Source of the DNA: UMGS1601 sp964617585
GTDB taxonomy: Bacteria > Bacillota > Clostridia > Oscillospirales > Ruminococcaceae
Assembly (NCBI GenBank): GCA_964617585.1
Contig: CAZTXS010000006.1
Span: 24,341-88,340, forward strand
Direction of reading: 5' to 3'
Length of the DNA: 64,000 nucleotides
Shown here: positions 41,549 to 51,516 of the stretch, in pieces
Layout of the letters: every line of letters starts with the position of its first letter
Numbering within the stretch: position 1 is the first letter of the stretch
The notes under the pieces: model-generated
Databases searched by the model: none
Told to the model about the DNA's origin: nothing
Seen by the model: only the letters and a program-made list of their open reading frames with translations
Made by a program: the position numbers and the translations under genes

Positions 41549-42553
41549 CTATCTTGCGTCGACGAAGCCAACTTTTCTGTAAACTTTTGAAACAGTTCTC
41601 TGCGTGATTCTATAGGCGCGTTCCGCCCCCGTTGTATAACACTGTTTCAGGTAAGCTTTATCAGCCATAAGCCGGATATGCTCTTCCCTTATAGGCTTAA
41701 GCTTATCCGCTACCGTTTCTCCGACAGCAAGCTTAAATTCGCCGTAGCCTTTTCCTGAAAATTCGCTTTCAGTTTCCTCAACGCTTTTACCCGTCATCAC
41801 CGAATAGATGGTAAGAAGATTATTTATTCCGTCCTTGCCCTCTGCATATTTAATCTCAGCTTCGGAATCGGTAACAGCCTTTTTGAACTTTCTGATTATA
41901 ACGTCCTTATCGTCCAGAACATAAATGCAGCCGTTCTGATTAACGTCCGACTTGCTCATCTTTTTAGTCGGGTCGGAAAGCGACATGATCTTTGCTCCCA
42001 CCTTAGGAATATAAGCGTCCGGAATCTTAAAAAATTCGCCGTATGTGTAGTTAAACCGCTGAGCTATATTTCTGGCAAGCTCTAAATGTTGCTTCTGGTC
42101 GATGCCGATAGGCACAAGGTCCGCATTGTAAGCCAATATATCCGCAGCCATCAAAACAGGATAGGTAAACAGTCCTGCATTTACGTTATCCGAGTGCTTT
42201 GCCGATTTGTCCTTAAACTGAGTCATTCTTGAAAGCTCGCCGAACTGCGTAAAGCATGAAAGCACCCAGCTAAGCTCGGCATGGCTATGATTGTGGCTCT
42301 GAAAAAACGCTACCGACTTTTCAGGGTCGATACCGCAGGCCAGCAAAAGCGCATAAGCCGACATTGAATTTTTACGAAGCTGAACAGGGTCCTGCTTTAC
42401 GGTGATAGAATGAAGATCGGCTATGCCGTAAACACAGTTATATTCCTCCTGAAGCTTTCCCCAATTTGATACAGCGCCTATATAGTTACCGAGAGTAAAA
42501 GAATTACCGGTCGGCTGTATAAGACTTAAAATCAGCTTTTTTTCATTTTCCAT
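41549..42553 (-). CDS. trpS: Tryptophanyl-tRNA synthetase TrpS
   Basis: Class I synthetase charging tRNA-Trp. HIGH-like PTGNSFTLGNYIGA (first His is Thr, as in many Firmicutes), GIADLHSITVKQDP, KMSKS loop KKMSKSDVNQ. 334 aa. ATG 42553 is 8 nt after AAAGGAG. Directly after the aminotransferase gene (21 nt), so it depends on that gene's promoter; no T-box leader is visible. Confidence 0.96.
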   Translation of the reverse strand: MENEKKLILSLIQPTGNSFTLGNYIGAVSNWGKLQEEYNCVYGIADLHSITVKQDPVQLRKNSMSAYALLLACGIDPEKSVAFFQSHNHSHAELSWVLSCFTQFGELSRMTQFKDKSAKHSDNVNAGLFTYPVLMAADILAYNADLVPIGIDQKQHLELARNIAQRFNYTYGEFFKIPDAYIPKVGAKIMSLSDPTKKMSKSDVNQNGCIYVLDDKDVIIRKFKKAVTDSEAEIKYAEGKDGINNLLTIYSVMTGKSVEETESEFSGKGYGEFKLAVGETVADKLKPIREEHIRLMADKAYLKQCYTTGAERAYRITQRTVSKVYRKVGFVDAR

Positions 42554-42574
42554 ACTAAAACTCCTTTTATAAAA

Positions 42575-43771
42575 CTATTCACCGAACATTTCTTTTGAAA
42601 GCGCTCCTATAAGCTCGCAGCCTTTTATAATCTGTTCGTCCGGCGGCGTTGAAAAATTAACTCTGAAGGATGACGTCTTGTCAGTTTCATTTATCAAAAA
42701 CGCCGTTCCGGGAACAACCGCTACCTTATACTCTTGTACCGCTCTTTTGCAAAATTCCATCATGTCGCAGTTATCGGGAAGAGTACACCATATGAAAAGT
42801 CCGCCCTCCGGCTTTGTATACTTAATTTTTTTAGAAAAGTTCCTGTCAAGCTCGCTTAGCATAAGACCGCACTTGCGCTTATAAATTTTTCTGATTTCCT
42901 CTAAATGCTTATCCATATCGCAGGTTGTTAAAAATCTTTCCGCCAGAATTTGCGCCCAAATGTTTGTATGTACGTCCGAAACCTGCTTACAGACTATTAT
43001 CTTAGATATAATCTCCTTAGGCGCAGAACAATAACCTACTCTGATACCGGGAGCTAAAACCTTAGAGAAGGTTCCCGAATAAATTACTCTGCCCTCATTA
43101 TCCATACTCTTTATGCTGGGAATATCCTCGCCGTCAAAACGTATATCGCCGTATGGATTATCCTCAAGAATGAAAACATCATATTTTTTCGCAAGCTCTA
43201 AAACACGCTTCCTTTTTTCAAGCGACATGGTCTGACCGGTAGGATTCTGAAAATTAGGTATAAGGTAAATAAGCTTTGTGTTTTTGTTTTCCTGTATAGT
43301 CCTTTCAAGCTTTTCTAAATTTATTCCGTCGTCTTCAAGCTCAACGCCCGCAAGATTTACATTATAAGACTTAAAAGCGTTAAGGGAACCTATAAACGAC
43401 GGGGCTTCGCAAATTATAGTGTCCCCCTCGTTGCAGAGAACCTTAGCGGCAAGCTCGTTAGACTGCTGAGCGCCGGAGGTTATAATTAGCTCGTCGATTT
43501 CCGAATTGAAGTTGCCCTGACCGTTCATTCTCACCTTCAAAGCGTTTCTTAGAGGAGTATAACCCTCAGTAACCGAATACTGCAAAGCTGAAATCGGATC
43601 GTTTTCTAATATATCCTTTGAAATCCTCCTTACACTGTCAACGGGAAATGCCTCAGGAGCAGGATTGCCCGCCGCAAAGGATATGACTTCGGGGTCTGAT
43701 GTGAATTTAAGAATTTCACGAATAGCCGAAGCCTGCAAATTTGATACCTTTTCTGAAAAATTATAAATCAT
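42575..43771 (-). CDS. PLP-dependent aminotransferase (class I, MocR/2-aminoadipate type)
   Basis: Fold-type I aminotransferase, 398 aa, no HTH domain. VISFAAGNPAPEAFPVD, ITSGAQQSNELAAKVL, IPNFQNPTGQTMSLEKR, DNPYGDIRF, and Schiff-base lysine in IYSGTFSKVLAPGIRVGYCS. Resembles LysN/2-aminoadipate or aromatic/valine aminotransferases; substrate uncertain. ATG 43771 is preceded by a SD-hairpin-start leader. Co-transcribed with trpS, perhaps hinting at aromatic amino acids. Confidence 0.9.
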   Translation of the reverse strand: MIYNFSEKVSNLQASAIREILKFTSDPEVISFAAGNPAPEAFPVDSVRRISKDILENDPISALQYSVTEGYTPLRNALKVRMNGQGNFNSEIDELIITSGAQQSNELAAKVLCNEGDTIICEAPSFIGSLNAFKSYNVNLAGVELEDDGINLEKLERTIQENKNTKLIYLIPNFQNPTGQTMSLEKRKRVLELAKKYDVFILEDNPYGDIRFDGEDIPSIKSMDNEGRVIYSGTFSKVLAPGIRVGYCSAPKEIISKIIVCKQVSDVHTNIWAQILAERFLTTCDMDKHLEEIRKIYKRKCGLMLSELDRNFSKKIKYTKPEGGLFIWCTLPDNCDMMEFCKRAVQEYKVAVVPGTAFLINETDKTSSFRVNFSTPPDEQIIKGCELIGALSKEMFGE

Positions 43772-43779
43772 AATATTAT

Positions 43780-43807
43780 AACGCCCTTTAGGACGCTCCT
43801 CCTTTTT
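43780..43807 (-). promoter_or_regulatory. SD-hairpin-start leader of the aminotransferase gene
   Basis: AAAAAGGAGG (43798-43807) abuts a 7-bp stem, AGCGTCC-TAAA-GGGCGTT with two G-U pairs (43791-43797 and 43780-43786), then 8 nt to ATG 43771. Linear SD-ATG distance is 26 nt; with the hairpin it is 8 nt. Confidence 0.5.
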
Positions 43808-43817
43808 CTATTTAAAC

Positions 43818-43847
43818 AGTATAACATACAGGCAATATGAAAATCAA
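43818..43847 (-). promoter_or_regulatory. Predicted promoter of the aminotransferase-trpS unit
   Basis: TTGATT (43842-43847), 18-nt spacer, TATACT (43818-43823) with an extended -10 TGT on the minus strand. Confidence 0.5.
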
Positions 43848-43875
43848 GCGTAATCCTGTTACAAAGAAGCTTGTG

Positions 43876-43910
43876 AAACAAAAAAGAGATAAGCTTTTTC
43901 CTATCTCTTT
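43876..43910 (-). terminator. Terminator after the wall-polymer exporter ATPase
   Basis: AAAGAGATA/TATCTCTTT stem (43902-43910 and 43883-43891), 10-nt loop, followed on the minus strand by TTTTTTG. Ends the long minus-strand cluster from 57.1 kb. Confidence 0.75.
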
Positions 43911-43926
43911 AATAATTTATTGAAAT

Positions 43927-44730
43927 TTATGCCTGTCTTCTTTTTGCCTTTCTCTTTTTAACTTTCTTGAAATCATTACTGTCGTCCGTTTCCCTGTCAG
44001 TTAATTCTTCATATAAATCACAGACCTTGTTTACATCACCTTTGGCTATAAGCTTTCCATGCTCAAGCAAAATTGCCTTATTGCAAATTTCCCTTATCTG
44101 ATCGGTATTGTGAGATACAAAAAGCACGGTAACATTGCTTTTCATCATTGACTTTATCTTATTAAAGCTTTTTTTCTTGAATTTTTTATCTCCTACAGAC
44201 AAAACCTCGTCTAAAATAAGTATTTCGGGATCAATGATAGTTGCGATTGAAAAACCGAGCCTTGCTCTCATTCCGGAAGAATAATTCTTTATGGGAACGT
44301 CAATAAAATCTCCAAGTCCGGAAAACTCTACAATCTCGTCATATTTTTCTTTCAAAAACTCTCTTGAATAGCCTAAAACCGTACCGTAAAGGAAAATGTT
44401 TTCACCGCCTGTATACTGAAGGTCGAAGCCTGCTCCAAGCTCTAAAAGAGGAACAATTTTACCGTTGACCTTTATCTTTCCCTCAGTGGGCTTAAATACG
44501 CCCGAAATCACCTTTAGCAGAGTTGATTTTCCTGCACCGTTCAAGCCTAAAATTCCTACTCTGTCGCCTTCCTGAACCTTAAATGAAATATCTTTTAAAG
44601 CCCAGAATTCATTATAGTGAAGCTCTTTTTTAAAGAACTTAATAACATACTCTTTAATATTATCGACTTTTTCTTTGCTAAGATTAAATTTCATTCCAAC
44701 ATGTGAAATGTCAAGTATAATTTTTCCCAA
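43927..44730 (-). CDS. Polysaccharide/teichoic acid export ATPase (TagH/Wzt-like)
   Basis: ATPase of the two-component exporter that moves lipid-linked teichoic acid or O-polysaccharide across the membrane. Walker A VGILGLNGAGKSTLLKVISG, VNGKIVPLLELGAGF (family segment), signature IKNYSSGMRARLGFSIA, Walker B LILDEVLSVGD. C terminus is highly basic (KKVKKRKAKRRQA). TTG 44730 is 7 nt after GGAGG, 267 aa. Paired with the next permease. Confidence 0.93.
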   Translation of the reverse strand: MGKIILDISHVGMKFNLSKEKVDNIKEYVIKFFKKELHYNEFWALKDISFKVQEGDRVGILGLNGAGKSTLLKVISGVFKPTEGKIKVNGKIVPLLELGAGFDLQYTGGENIFLYGTVLGYSREFLKEKYDEIVEFSGLGDFIDVPIKNYSSGMRARLGFSIATIIDPEILILDEVLSVGDKKFKKKSFNKIKSMMKSNVTVLFVSHNTDQIREICNKAILLEHGKLIAKGDVNKVCDLYEELTDRETDDSNDFKKVKKRKAKRRQA

Positions 44731-44741
44731 AATAAATCCTC

Positions 44742-45533
44742 CTAAATATGCAGAATGAAATCGTCTTGCTTTTTATAGAAAATAAAAAAACCGAAAGCAA
44801 CGACTGCAAGACAGAATAAAGCTGCATATAACATACCGTAAGGGTGCAGGGGCTGACCTGAAAGCGAATCCCTGAAGCACTCAATAAGCCTGTAAAGAGG
44901 ATTCAGCTTAAATACATACATCATCCAAGTACCTTCAAATCTGTTTGTTGTATAGAATATTGCGCTGGTATACATAATAAGCATAGACAGCACCTCCCAT
45001 ATATATTCCAAATCCCTGAAAAACACTGCAATAGTGGACAGTATCATTCCTACCCCGAAGGTTAAGAAAAATATCAGAATAATAGGTATAATTGCCTGAA
45101 ACATATACAGTGAAGGCTTAACTCCCATGAGAATCGCTACCACAAACAAATCGATAAGCGAAATGAGAAAAATAACATAATTAAAAAGCGTAGACGACAG
45201 CGGGTAAAGATATTTAGGTACGTACACCTTTTTTATCATAGATGAGTTAGCTCTTATAGAACGCATTGCAGTCTTTGTACCCGTTGAAAAATAAGTATAC
45301 ATAAGCCGTCCGATAAGAATATACACTGAAAACGGAATCAGCAGATTCTTTGCATCTCTTCCCAGTAGCTTCGTAAATACAACTGTAAGCACCGCCATTG
45401 TAAGAAGCGGCTCAATAAGCGACCATAGTATACCTAAGTATGACCTTCTGTATTTAAGCTTAATGCCTTTTTTTACAAGCTCAAACAACAGGTGTCTGTA
45501 GCTTATAAATTTCTGAACATATACATTACTCAT
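44742..45533 (-). CDS. Polysaccharide/teichoic acid export permease (TagG/Wzm-like)
   Basis: ABC-2 type permease with six membrane segments (SLIEPLLTMAVLTVVFTKLL, LFNYVIFLISLIDLFVVAIL, FFLTFGVGMILSTIAVFF, AAFCLAVVAFGFFIF-like C terminus). The N-terminal LKYRRSYLGILWSLIEPL is typical of TagG/Wzm. 263 aa. GGAG is 8 nt before ATG 45533. Forms the exporter with the ATPase 11 nt downstream. The 156-nt gap upstream shows a TGTTATAAA extended -10-like site and a TCACAG/CTGTGA hairpin only. Confidence 0.92.
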   Translation of the reverse strand: MSNVYVQKFISYRHLLFELVKKGIKLKYRRSYLGILWSLIEPLLTMAVLTVVFTKLLGRDAKNLLIPFSVYILIGRLMYTYFSTGTKTAMRSIRANSSMIKKVYVPKYLYPLSSTLFNYVIFLISLIDLFVVAILMGVKPSLYMFQAIIPIILIFFLTFGVGMILSTIAVFFRDLEYIWEVLSMLIMYTSAIFYTTNRFEGTWMMYVFKLNPLYRLIECFRDSLSGQPLHPYGMLYAALFCLAVVAFGFFIFYKKQDDFILHI

Positions 45534-45689
45534 TTAAACTTCTCCATATTCATTTAACTTCTTGCAGGCTATTATCACAGAGTTTTTACCCTGTGACAGC
45601 AACCGAAGCATTTCATATTTTATAACACATAAGCGGTTTAAATCATTAATAGTATATTAAATTTTTAATAACTTAAAACATCAGCTTAT

Positions 45690-48600
45690 TTATCCTCCGA
45701 ACAGCATATCTACAAGCCGTTTTGCGGACTTACCGTCGCATTTGTTAAGATATTTGTTTACTACCTCTCTCTGCTCGGTATAATCGTACTGATCGATCTC
45801 AACAATTCTCTGAATCAAATCCATAGTATCCGCTACAATAGGTCCGCCTATTATTTCCTCGTAATTTTCATTAAGCTCCTTGTTTTCCATATGGCTTATC
45901 AGGTCGCTGGCGGTAGCGTATATCGGAACGCCGAGCAGAGGCGTTTCAAAGAAACAGCTTCTGTAATCGCCGACAACTATATCTGCGATAGAAAGAACCT
46001 GTCTTAATGCAAGCGTTCCCGTTATCTCAAATGCAAATTTCTTATGCTCTTTTGTTATATGATATTTATTATCACCCTTAACTGAACTGTGGAAAACAAT
46101 TACATAATCATCCTTTAAATACTTAAACATCAAAGGAATATTTAAAAATTCAAGCTTTCTGTACGGCTCCGTCCTATATCTATGGCTCGGCACATAAACT
46201 ATTATCTTTTTGCCTTTAGCCTGCGGAAAGATTTTATATAAAGCTTCCTTTGTATTCTTCTTGTACTCCTCATCAAAATAAACGTCCGTACATACGCTTC
46301 CGATGGGGATAATATCCGACGGATCGGTATGCCTTAGAGATTTTTTAAATATCTCGGTCAGCGCTTCGGACGCTGTCGCTACACAAGAATACTTTACGTT
46401 TTCCCTAAGCTCGAACAGCTTTCTTTCATACGTTCCCATTCCCGAGAGGTTTCTCATATACCCGAAGCTTGCGGAAGGAAATGCGCACTGCCAAAGCTGT
46501 ACGATTTTAGTTTCGGGTCTGATATCGAGCATACTTATAATATCTATTTGCTCTCTTATTATAATTACTTCGCTTTTTGCAAAAAGCTTAAAGGTGCTTT
46601 CGGTATAAGGCTTTTTGTTTACGAAATAGTTTATCGTTATTCCTTCAACCTTTGACAGCTCTTTATACAACGAATAAAGCTCCGGCTTTAAGTCCACTCC
46701 CCTTGTAAAGGGATCGAATATTAAAACGCTTTTCGGAATAACCGAGTTCGTTATGCAAAGCTTTTTATACATATTATTGTATACTCGTTTATCCCATACA
46801 AACTTATTATATATCTTTTTGAACTCTATTTCCTTAACGTCTGATTTATCTTTTCTCTTCGCTAAACGTTTTTCCTCCTTTTCGTCTTCAAAAGACTGTA
46901 CGATACGCTCATATTCGGCAATGTCCTTTTCAGAGGAACGATTTAACGTTATAGGAAGCGAGTAGGTCAGCTTCCCTATTGGAATTCCGTCCCTTAAATC
47001 ATCAAGCATCTGCTTGGAAAGCGGCGGAGCAAACTCTCTCTTATCTCCGTAAGTTCCCACAGAGTCAACCAAAGGACCTAAACACTCGGTAAATATCAAG
47101 TCGTCTTCCTGATGCTCGGCGTAATAATTGAACGAAAAATCAAAAAGCTCTCTCTCTAATTTTTCTTCATCCTTGTATTCGCTTTCGCTGTCATAAAAAT
47201 CTATGCAGAACTGCTTTAAAAATCTTTCCAACGAGTATTGAAGCTCGCTGTCGCAATTTATAGGTTCTATAACGGGTACTACCTTACCATCCTCATACTT
47301 ATATTCTTCAATGCTCTTATAAGGAATATTTGCAAAAATCGCCTCGACAAAAATAAGCGATTGAACGTGAGTGGTAAAGTTTTTCTTTATGCTCGCTCCT
47401 TCGGTAGAATATATGCTTCTCATATAATAATACGGAACGTCTATCTCCCTGCCGGCAGCAGTCTGCATGATTCTAACATGGCAGTCCTGAGTGTAACCTC
47501 TTCCCCAATACTCAACAAAAGCAAATTTTTCTGAGAAATCAATTTCCTGATTGAAATATTCGTTGATTATCTTTCTTCCCTGTTCGGCATATTTAAGAAT
47601 ATAGTTTTTATACCTTTCTGAATTTGACAGAACGACCTTTATATCATCCAGCGTTTGCTGATCGATTCTTTCAACATCCTTCAGATAAGCAAGCTCAGGA
47701 AATTCTTTTTGAAAGGTTTCCTCGTCCAGACAGGTTGCGTCAAGAAGGTGGCTGTAGCTCTGAACCTGTGAAAAGTTTCCGAAGCCTGTGAAAAACTCCT
47801 CGTCTATTTCAGATACGAACGACGGTACTCTCCACGCCCTTCTCGAGCCGTAGATATATTTAGTTTTCATGTTAATGCCCTTGGCTTTTATGATTGCGTC
47901 GGCAATTCTCTTTAGATGATAACCGTCCCTTGATATAAAATACAAGGTCTGTATTCCGTTTTTAAGGGCGTCCTTAACGGCATAGCTTACATAAGGAACC
48001 ATATACATTGAAACATGAGCGTATGCATAGTAATCCTTTATGTTGGTATTCTCATCTCTGAATCTGGCAAGCTTGGCCGCAACAAGAAACGCATCATAAG
48101 TGCCTATTTCTTCTACCATCGCAGTTTCATACTCATTAAATTCAGGTACTCCGTGAACCTTAGCCGTTATACCTAATTGCTTCGGGCGTTTTCCGTCCGC
48201 ATAGCTGTTATCGCCGAAATGATACCAATTTGCAAAGTTATATTCTTCAAAGCTCTTGTAAACCTCAAGATATAAAAGCTTAGTAGTTTTCTGCACGCCG
48301 TAATCAGACGACAAAAACAGCGGAAGCTCCGCCAAAACTGGGTTAGCCTTGTAAAGCAGCTTTTTAACAAAATTCTTAGGCAAATACATATCGCTTACAA
48401 GTACCGCCTTATCCCCTCTGTCAAGAAGCTCTTCAATAAAAGCTATTTTTTCAGGGAGCGGAATAGAATTTTCATACTCAGCCTCAAGCTCAAAATCCTT
48501 TAACAGTTGCTTCTGTTCATCGGTTATACCGTAAACATACTGAATTCTGTCAAATATATCGTCAAAGAAAATTTCTCTTCTTTCATTTTCTCTTAGAGAA

Positions 48601-50024
48601 AGAGTTTTTATATAAAAATCTCTTACGTTCTTTTCGGCCTCCTGTCTTATTTTAGGATACTTCTTAACAAGAAATTCAGGAAAGCCATAATCCGACTTTT
48701 CAATTTTCTCTTTAACATAATAGAATATTCCAATAGGATTTAAAACCTTTCTTGAAATAAGAGTGTCGAATATGTCAAAGGAGTATAAATCGGGAAGTTC
48801 CCTTTTCTGCGGCGAAAACTCCATAGTGCGTTTTATAATTTTTTCAAATGTGTCCTTGCCCGCATACTCCCAAAAAAGCTTATTTATACGGCTTGTGTCC
48901 GCTTCGTCCTCCTTGGTATTCTTATAGCCGAATGAATCCAAAAGCTCTTCGAAGCTGCCGCATATTTTACCTGAGGTCATTTCGAGCAGGTCAAACACAA
49001 GGTCACGTATAGTATTTTCCTGACCGTAATCAAAAATGTATCTGACAAAATTTTTAACTCCTGCCGCAAGCAAATCATAATAGATAGACGAATAATCGAC
49101 AATCGCCAAATCAATCTTATCCATTATCTCATAAAAGTCCTTAGAGTTATCCCAGAAAAGAAAATTAGGACAGTCTTTATAATATTCCTTAACCTGAACG
49201 TAAACAGAGTCACGTTCCATAAGCGGATGCATTTTAAAGATAAGAAGAGTATTTTTTTCTTTCAGCTTTTTTAGCAAAACAGACATATCAGGTATTGCCT
49301 TACCGAAGAAATCAAACGGCGACGCATCACGGTAGGTAGGCGCATAAACGGCAATTTTTGCATCGGACGGCATACCCTTTTCAGCCAGAATATCATGATT
49401 GTAGGTTTCAATCTTTTCAAAATACTTCTGATACTCGCATCTCGGATAACCCGCTCTTATAACCTTGTCGTCGTCTATTCCGCATTGTTCTTTAAAGTGC
49501 TTCTCCATAAGCGGCGAGGTAACCAAAAAAAGCTGGTTATTTTTATATCTGGCGTTATGCTTAATATATTTTTTCGCTATCTTTTCAAATAAAAATCCGT
49601 AATCAACTTTCCTCTCTATGGATTTGCATCCAACGCCGTGAAAAAGATTCAGTATAACAGCGTTCCGATTCAAGCGGACAGGAAAAGTTTCCTTTACCTG
49701 TTCAACAACATATACTTTCGCTTTAGGCTCATAAACATGAGCCATTTCAGAATTAAAGTTACGCGCCTCATATCCAAGCTTGTTTATATATTCGACCGTT
49801 TCGTCTTCATCGCACAGCCAAACCGCCTTAATATCCTTTCGATATTTATTAATATATACGAAAAGCCACTTGGGATTTCCGGCAAATAAATTCCCGGCAT
49901 TGAAAAGCCACAAAGGTCTTAAATCCGCCGCAGGATCGAAAAAGGATTTTACCTTGTGCTTGACCTTGGAAGCTATCTTTCTGGCAGCGCTTCTGCTTTC
50001 ATTGCCTTGAACTTTTGAACTCAT
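45690..50024 (-). CDS. TagF-HAD-TagF fusion: polyol-phosphate polymerase-like protein
   Basis: 1444-aa cytoplasmic or membrane-associated protein. The N-terminal ~370 residues form a CDP-glycerol/ribitol glycerophosphotransferase-type domain (LFHGVGCKS, VYAPTYRDASP, FKMHPLM, IVDYSSIYYDLL). Residues ~410-630 form a HAD-like domain (LYSFDIFDTLISRK, VLVSDMYLP, HFGDNSYADGKRPKQLG). An unassigned region follows (FISRDGYHLKRI, FVEYWGRGYTQDC), and the last ~330 residues form a second, more divergent glycerophosphotransferase-like domain (VYVPSHRYRTEP, VVGDYRSCFFETPLLG). ATG 50024 follows GGAGGAG; an earlier start at 50048 is less likely. Between the exporter and the pyruvyltransferase-like gene. Confidence 0.85.
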   Translation of the reverse strand: MSSKVQGNESRSAARKIASKVKHKVKSFFDPAADLRPLWLFNAGNLFAGNPKWLFVYINKYRKDIKAVWLCDEDETVEYINKLGYEARNFNSEMAHVYEPKAKVYVVEQVKETFPVRLNRNAVILNLFHGVGCKSIERKVDYGFLFEKIAKKYIKHNARYKNNQLFLVTSPLMEKHFKEQCGIDDDKVIRAGYPRCEYQKYFEKIETYNHDILAEKGMPSDAKIAVYAPTYRDASPFDFFGKAIPDMSVLLKKLKEKNTLLIFKMHPLMERDSVYVQVKEYYKDCPNFLFWDNSKDFYEIMDKIDLAIVDYSSIYYDLLAAGVKNFVRYIFDYGQENTIRDLVFDLLEMTSGKICGSFEELLDSFGYKNTKEDEADTSRINKLFWEYAGKDTFEKIIKRTMEFSPQKRELPDLYSFDIFDTLISRKVLNPIGIFYYVKEKIEKSDYGFPEFLVKKYPKIRQEAEKNVRDFYIKTLSLRENERREIFFDDIFDRIQYVYGITDEQKQLLKDFELEAEYENSIPLPEKIAFIEELLDRGDKAVLVSDMYLPKNFVKKLLYKANPVLAELPLFLSSDYGVQKTTKLLYLEVYKSFEEYNFANWYHFGDNSYADGKRPKQLGITAKVHGVPEFNEYETAMVEEIGTYDAFLVAAKLARFRDENTNIKDYYAYAHVSMYMVPYVSYAVKDALKNGIQTLYFISRDGYHLKRIADAIIKAKGINMKTKYIYGSRRAWRVPSFVSEIDEEFFTGFGNFSQVQSYSHLLDATCLDEETFQKEFPELAYLKDVERIDQQTLDDIKVVLSNSERYKNYILKYAEQGRKIINEYFNQEIDFSEKFAFVEYWGRGYTQDCHVRIMQTAAGREIDVPYYYMRSIYSTEGASIKKNFTTHVQSLIFVEAIFANIPYKSIEEYKYEDGKVVPVIEPINCDSELQYSLERFLKQFCIDFYDSESEYKDEEKLERELFDFSFNYYAEHQEDDLIFTECLGPLVDSVGTYGDKREFAPPLSKQMLDDLRDGIPIGKLTYSLPITLNRSSEKDIAEYERIVQSFEDEKEEKRLAKRKDKSDVKEIEFKKIYNKFVWDKRVYNNMYKKLCITNSVIPKSVLIFDPFTRGVDLKPELYSLYKELSKVEGITINYFVNKKPYTESTFKLFAKSEVIIIREQIDIISMLDIRPETKIVQLWQCAFPSASFGYMRNLSGMGTYERKLFELRENVKYSCVATASEALTEIFKKSLRHTDPSDIIPIGSVCTDVYFDEEYKKNTKEALYKIFPQAKGKKIIVYVPSHRYRTEPYRKLEFLNIPLMFKYLKDDYVIVFHSSVKGDNKYHITKEHKKFAFEITGTLALRQVLSIADIVVGDYRSCFFETPLLGVPIYATASDLISHMENKELNENYEEIIGGPIVADTMDLIQRIVEIDQYDYTEQREVVNKYLNKCDGKSAKRLVDMLFGG

Positions 50025-50123
50025 TTTCTTTTCTCCTCCATAATACAAACGCTTTAAAATAAATAATAATTAAATTAAACTGAAATCAATATGTTGCGAA
50101 TTGCTTAAAATATGAATTCTTCT

Positions 50124-51506
50124 TTATTTTTCAGACCTGAACTTACTTAGCTTTTCGCTCAGCTTTAAAGCTGTTTTAACACTTCTCTTGTTCAATATAT
50201 TGTTTTGTTCTTTTATCAGCTTGTTTTGTTCCTTTATCTGCTCTTTAAGCTTTTTAACAGCCGAGTCAGAATATCTTGCAAACTGGCCCGTACGGCTTAT
50301 TCTTTCTTCCTCGCTACATAAATTGTATGTCGTAACGCAAGGCTGCAAATCCGCCTTTTCAAGCTTTCTGTCAAACCTGGTGTTTATAGGATTATCAGAA
50401 TCCCTGAAAATATTATCCAAACCGTTGATGTTAAGAAAATTTCTGTAATTATCAAAATTCTTATGCTGGTTTTTCAGCGGAGCCTTGAAATCAGCCTTTT
50501 CAATTAAATCCCAGATGCTCGTATCCTTCTTAATTTCATTCGAGTTGACTCGGGTAAGGTTATGATATTCAGACAATTCTCTCATTCTGGCGTCCTTAGG
50601 AATAATGATACTCGGAGCGCCGGAAATCACTGAAGCAATATTTCCGTGCATTCTCGCTCCGAAACTGAAATCCGCCTTTGAAAGAAACCTGTTCCATTCC
50701 CTGAAATTTATGAAAAACCTGACTCTGTCCTCTTTATAAAGACTGTGATCAATACTGTGTGGATAATTAGGCTTATTAATGTCGGTAGGGTTCGGAATAC
50801 CGAAATAAGTGAGCTTTAGTTCATTAAGCCGCTGTGGTATGAAATAAAGATTTGAAAACTCTTTTCTGCTTCTTTCAAGAAAATCAAGAACGTTTTTAGG
50901 AGAGATGGCAGAATTGTTCATACAAACCAGCGAATCTTTAGTTATCTTAGTATCTCTTATATTCAAATCCCTGCCAAACGCATACATAGACGGACAACCT
51001 ATAACCATATGATGCTTACCGTCTATATAACCGAGCTTTGTTAAATAATCGGAGGTTATCTGACCTCTTACTCCCACTATTGCAGATTTCTCCAAAACGG
51101 CGTCCATAAAATCCTTTACAGCGTCGTCAAATGCGAAGCCCTTGTCTAAATCAGGTTCAAACGGCGCTCTCAATCCTACGCCTATTACTACGCAGGGTAT
51201 TTTGAGCTTCCTTATAATACTTGCCAATTTTTTTAGGGAACCTGCAAAGCTGTCCCTGAAAGCGTCCGCAAGCGGTACAACAAAAGCGTCAAAGGTTTCG
51301 TTGATTTCTTCAATTTCACAATCGGTAAAATCAAGCTTATAAAACGTTGAGGTTATTCTTGTATCCTCGGTCATCAGCGCTCTGTAAACGCTGAAAGCAT
51401 ATACGAGATTACCTGAATTTCCGCCAATTGAATTGTCTATAATAACTCTGCTTGGGGTAAATCTGTTAAACGGAGTCATTCCCGATCTCATTAATATTCT
51501 TCTCAT
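50124..51506 (-). CDS. Polysaccharide pyruvyl transferase family protein
   Basis: WcaK/CsaB-type protein that may add pyruvate ketals to the wall polymer. RVIIDNSIGGNSGNLVYAFS, CVVIGVGLRAP, IVGVRGQITSDYLTKLGY, SFGARMHGNIASVISGAPSI (family HGN motif) and KDARMRELSEYH. 460 aa with a C-terminal coiled coil (KKLKEQIKEQNKLIKEQNNI). ATG 51506 has a hairpin between GGGAGG and the start codon. Donor specificity is not certain; some family members are not pyruvyltransferases. Confidence 0.85.
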   Translation of the reverse strand: MRRILMRSGMTPFNRFTPSRVIIDNSIGGNSGNLVYAFSVYRALMTEDTRITSTFYKLDFTDCEIEEINETFDAFVVPLADAFRDSFAGSLKKLASIIRKLKIPCVVIGVGLRAPFEPDLDKGFAFDDAVKDFMDAVLEKSAIVGVRGQITSDYLTKLGYIDGKHHMVIGCPSMYAFGRDLNIRDTKITKDSLVCMNNSAISPKNVLDFLERSRKEFSNLYFIPQRLNELKLTYFGIPNPTDINKPNYPHSIDHSLYKEDRVRFFINFREWNRFLSKADFSFGARMHGNIASVISGAPSIIIPKDARMRELSEYHNLTRVNSNEIKKDTSIWDLIEKADFKAPLKNQHKNFDNYRNFLNINGLDNIFRDSDNPINTRFDRKLEKADLQPCVTTYNLCSEEERISRTGQFARYSDSAVKKLKEQIKEQNKLIKEQNNILNKRSVKTALKLSEKLSKFRSEK

Positions 51507-51516
51507 ATTCCATGAT

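Noticed and set aside
42554..42574. T-box leader for trpS
   Set aside because: Only 21 nt separate trpS from the aminotransferase gene, and no T-box consensus is seen upstream of that gene.
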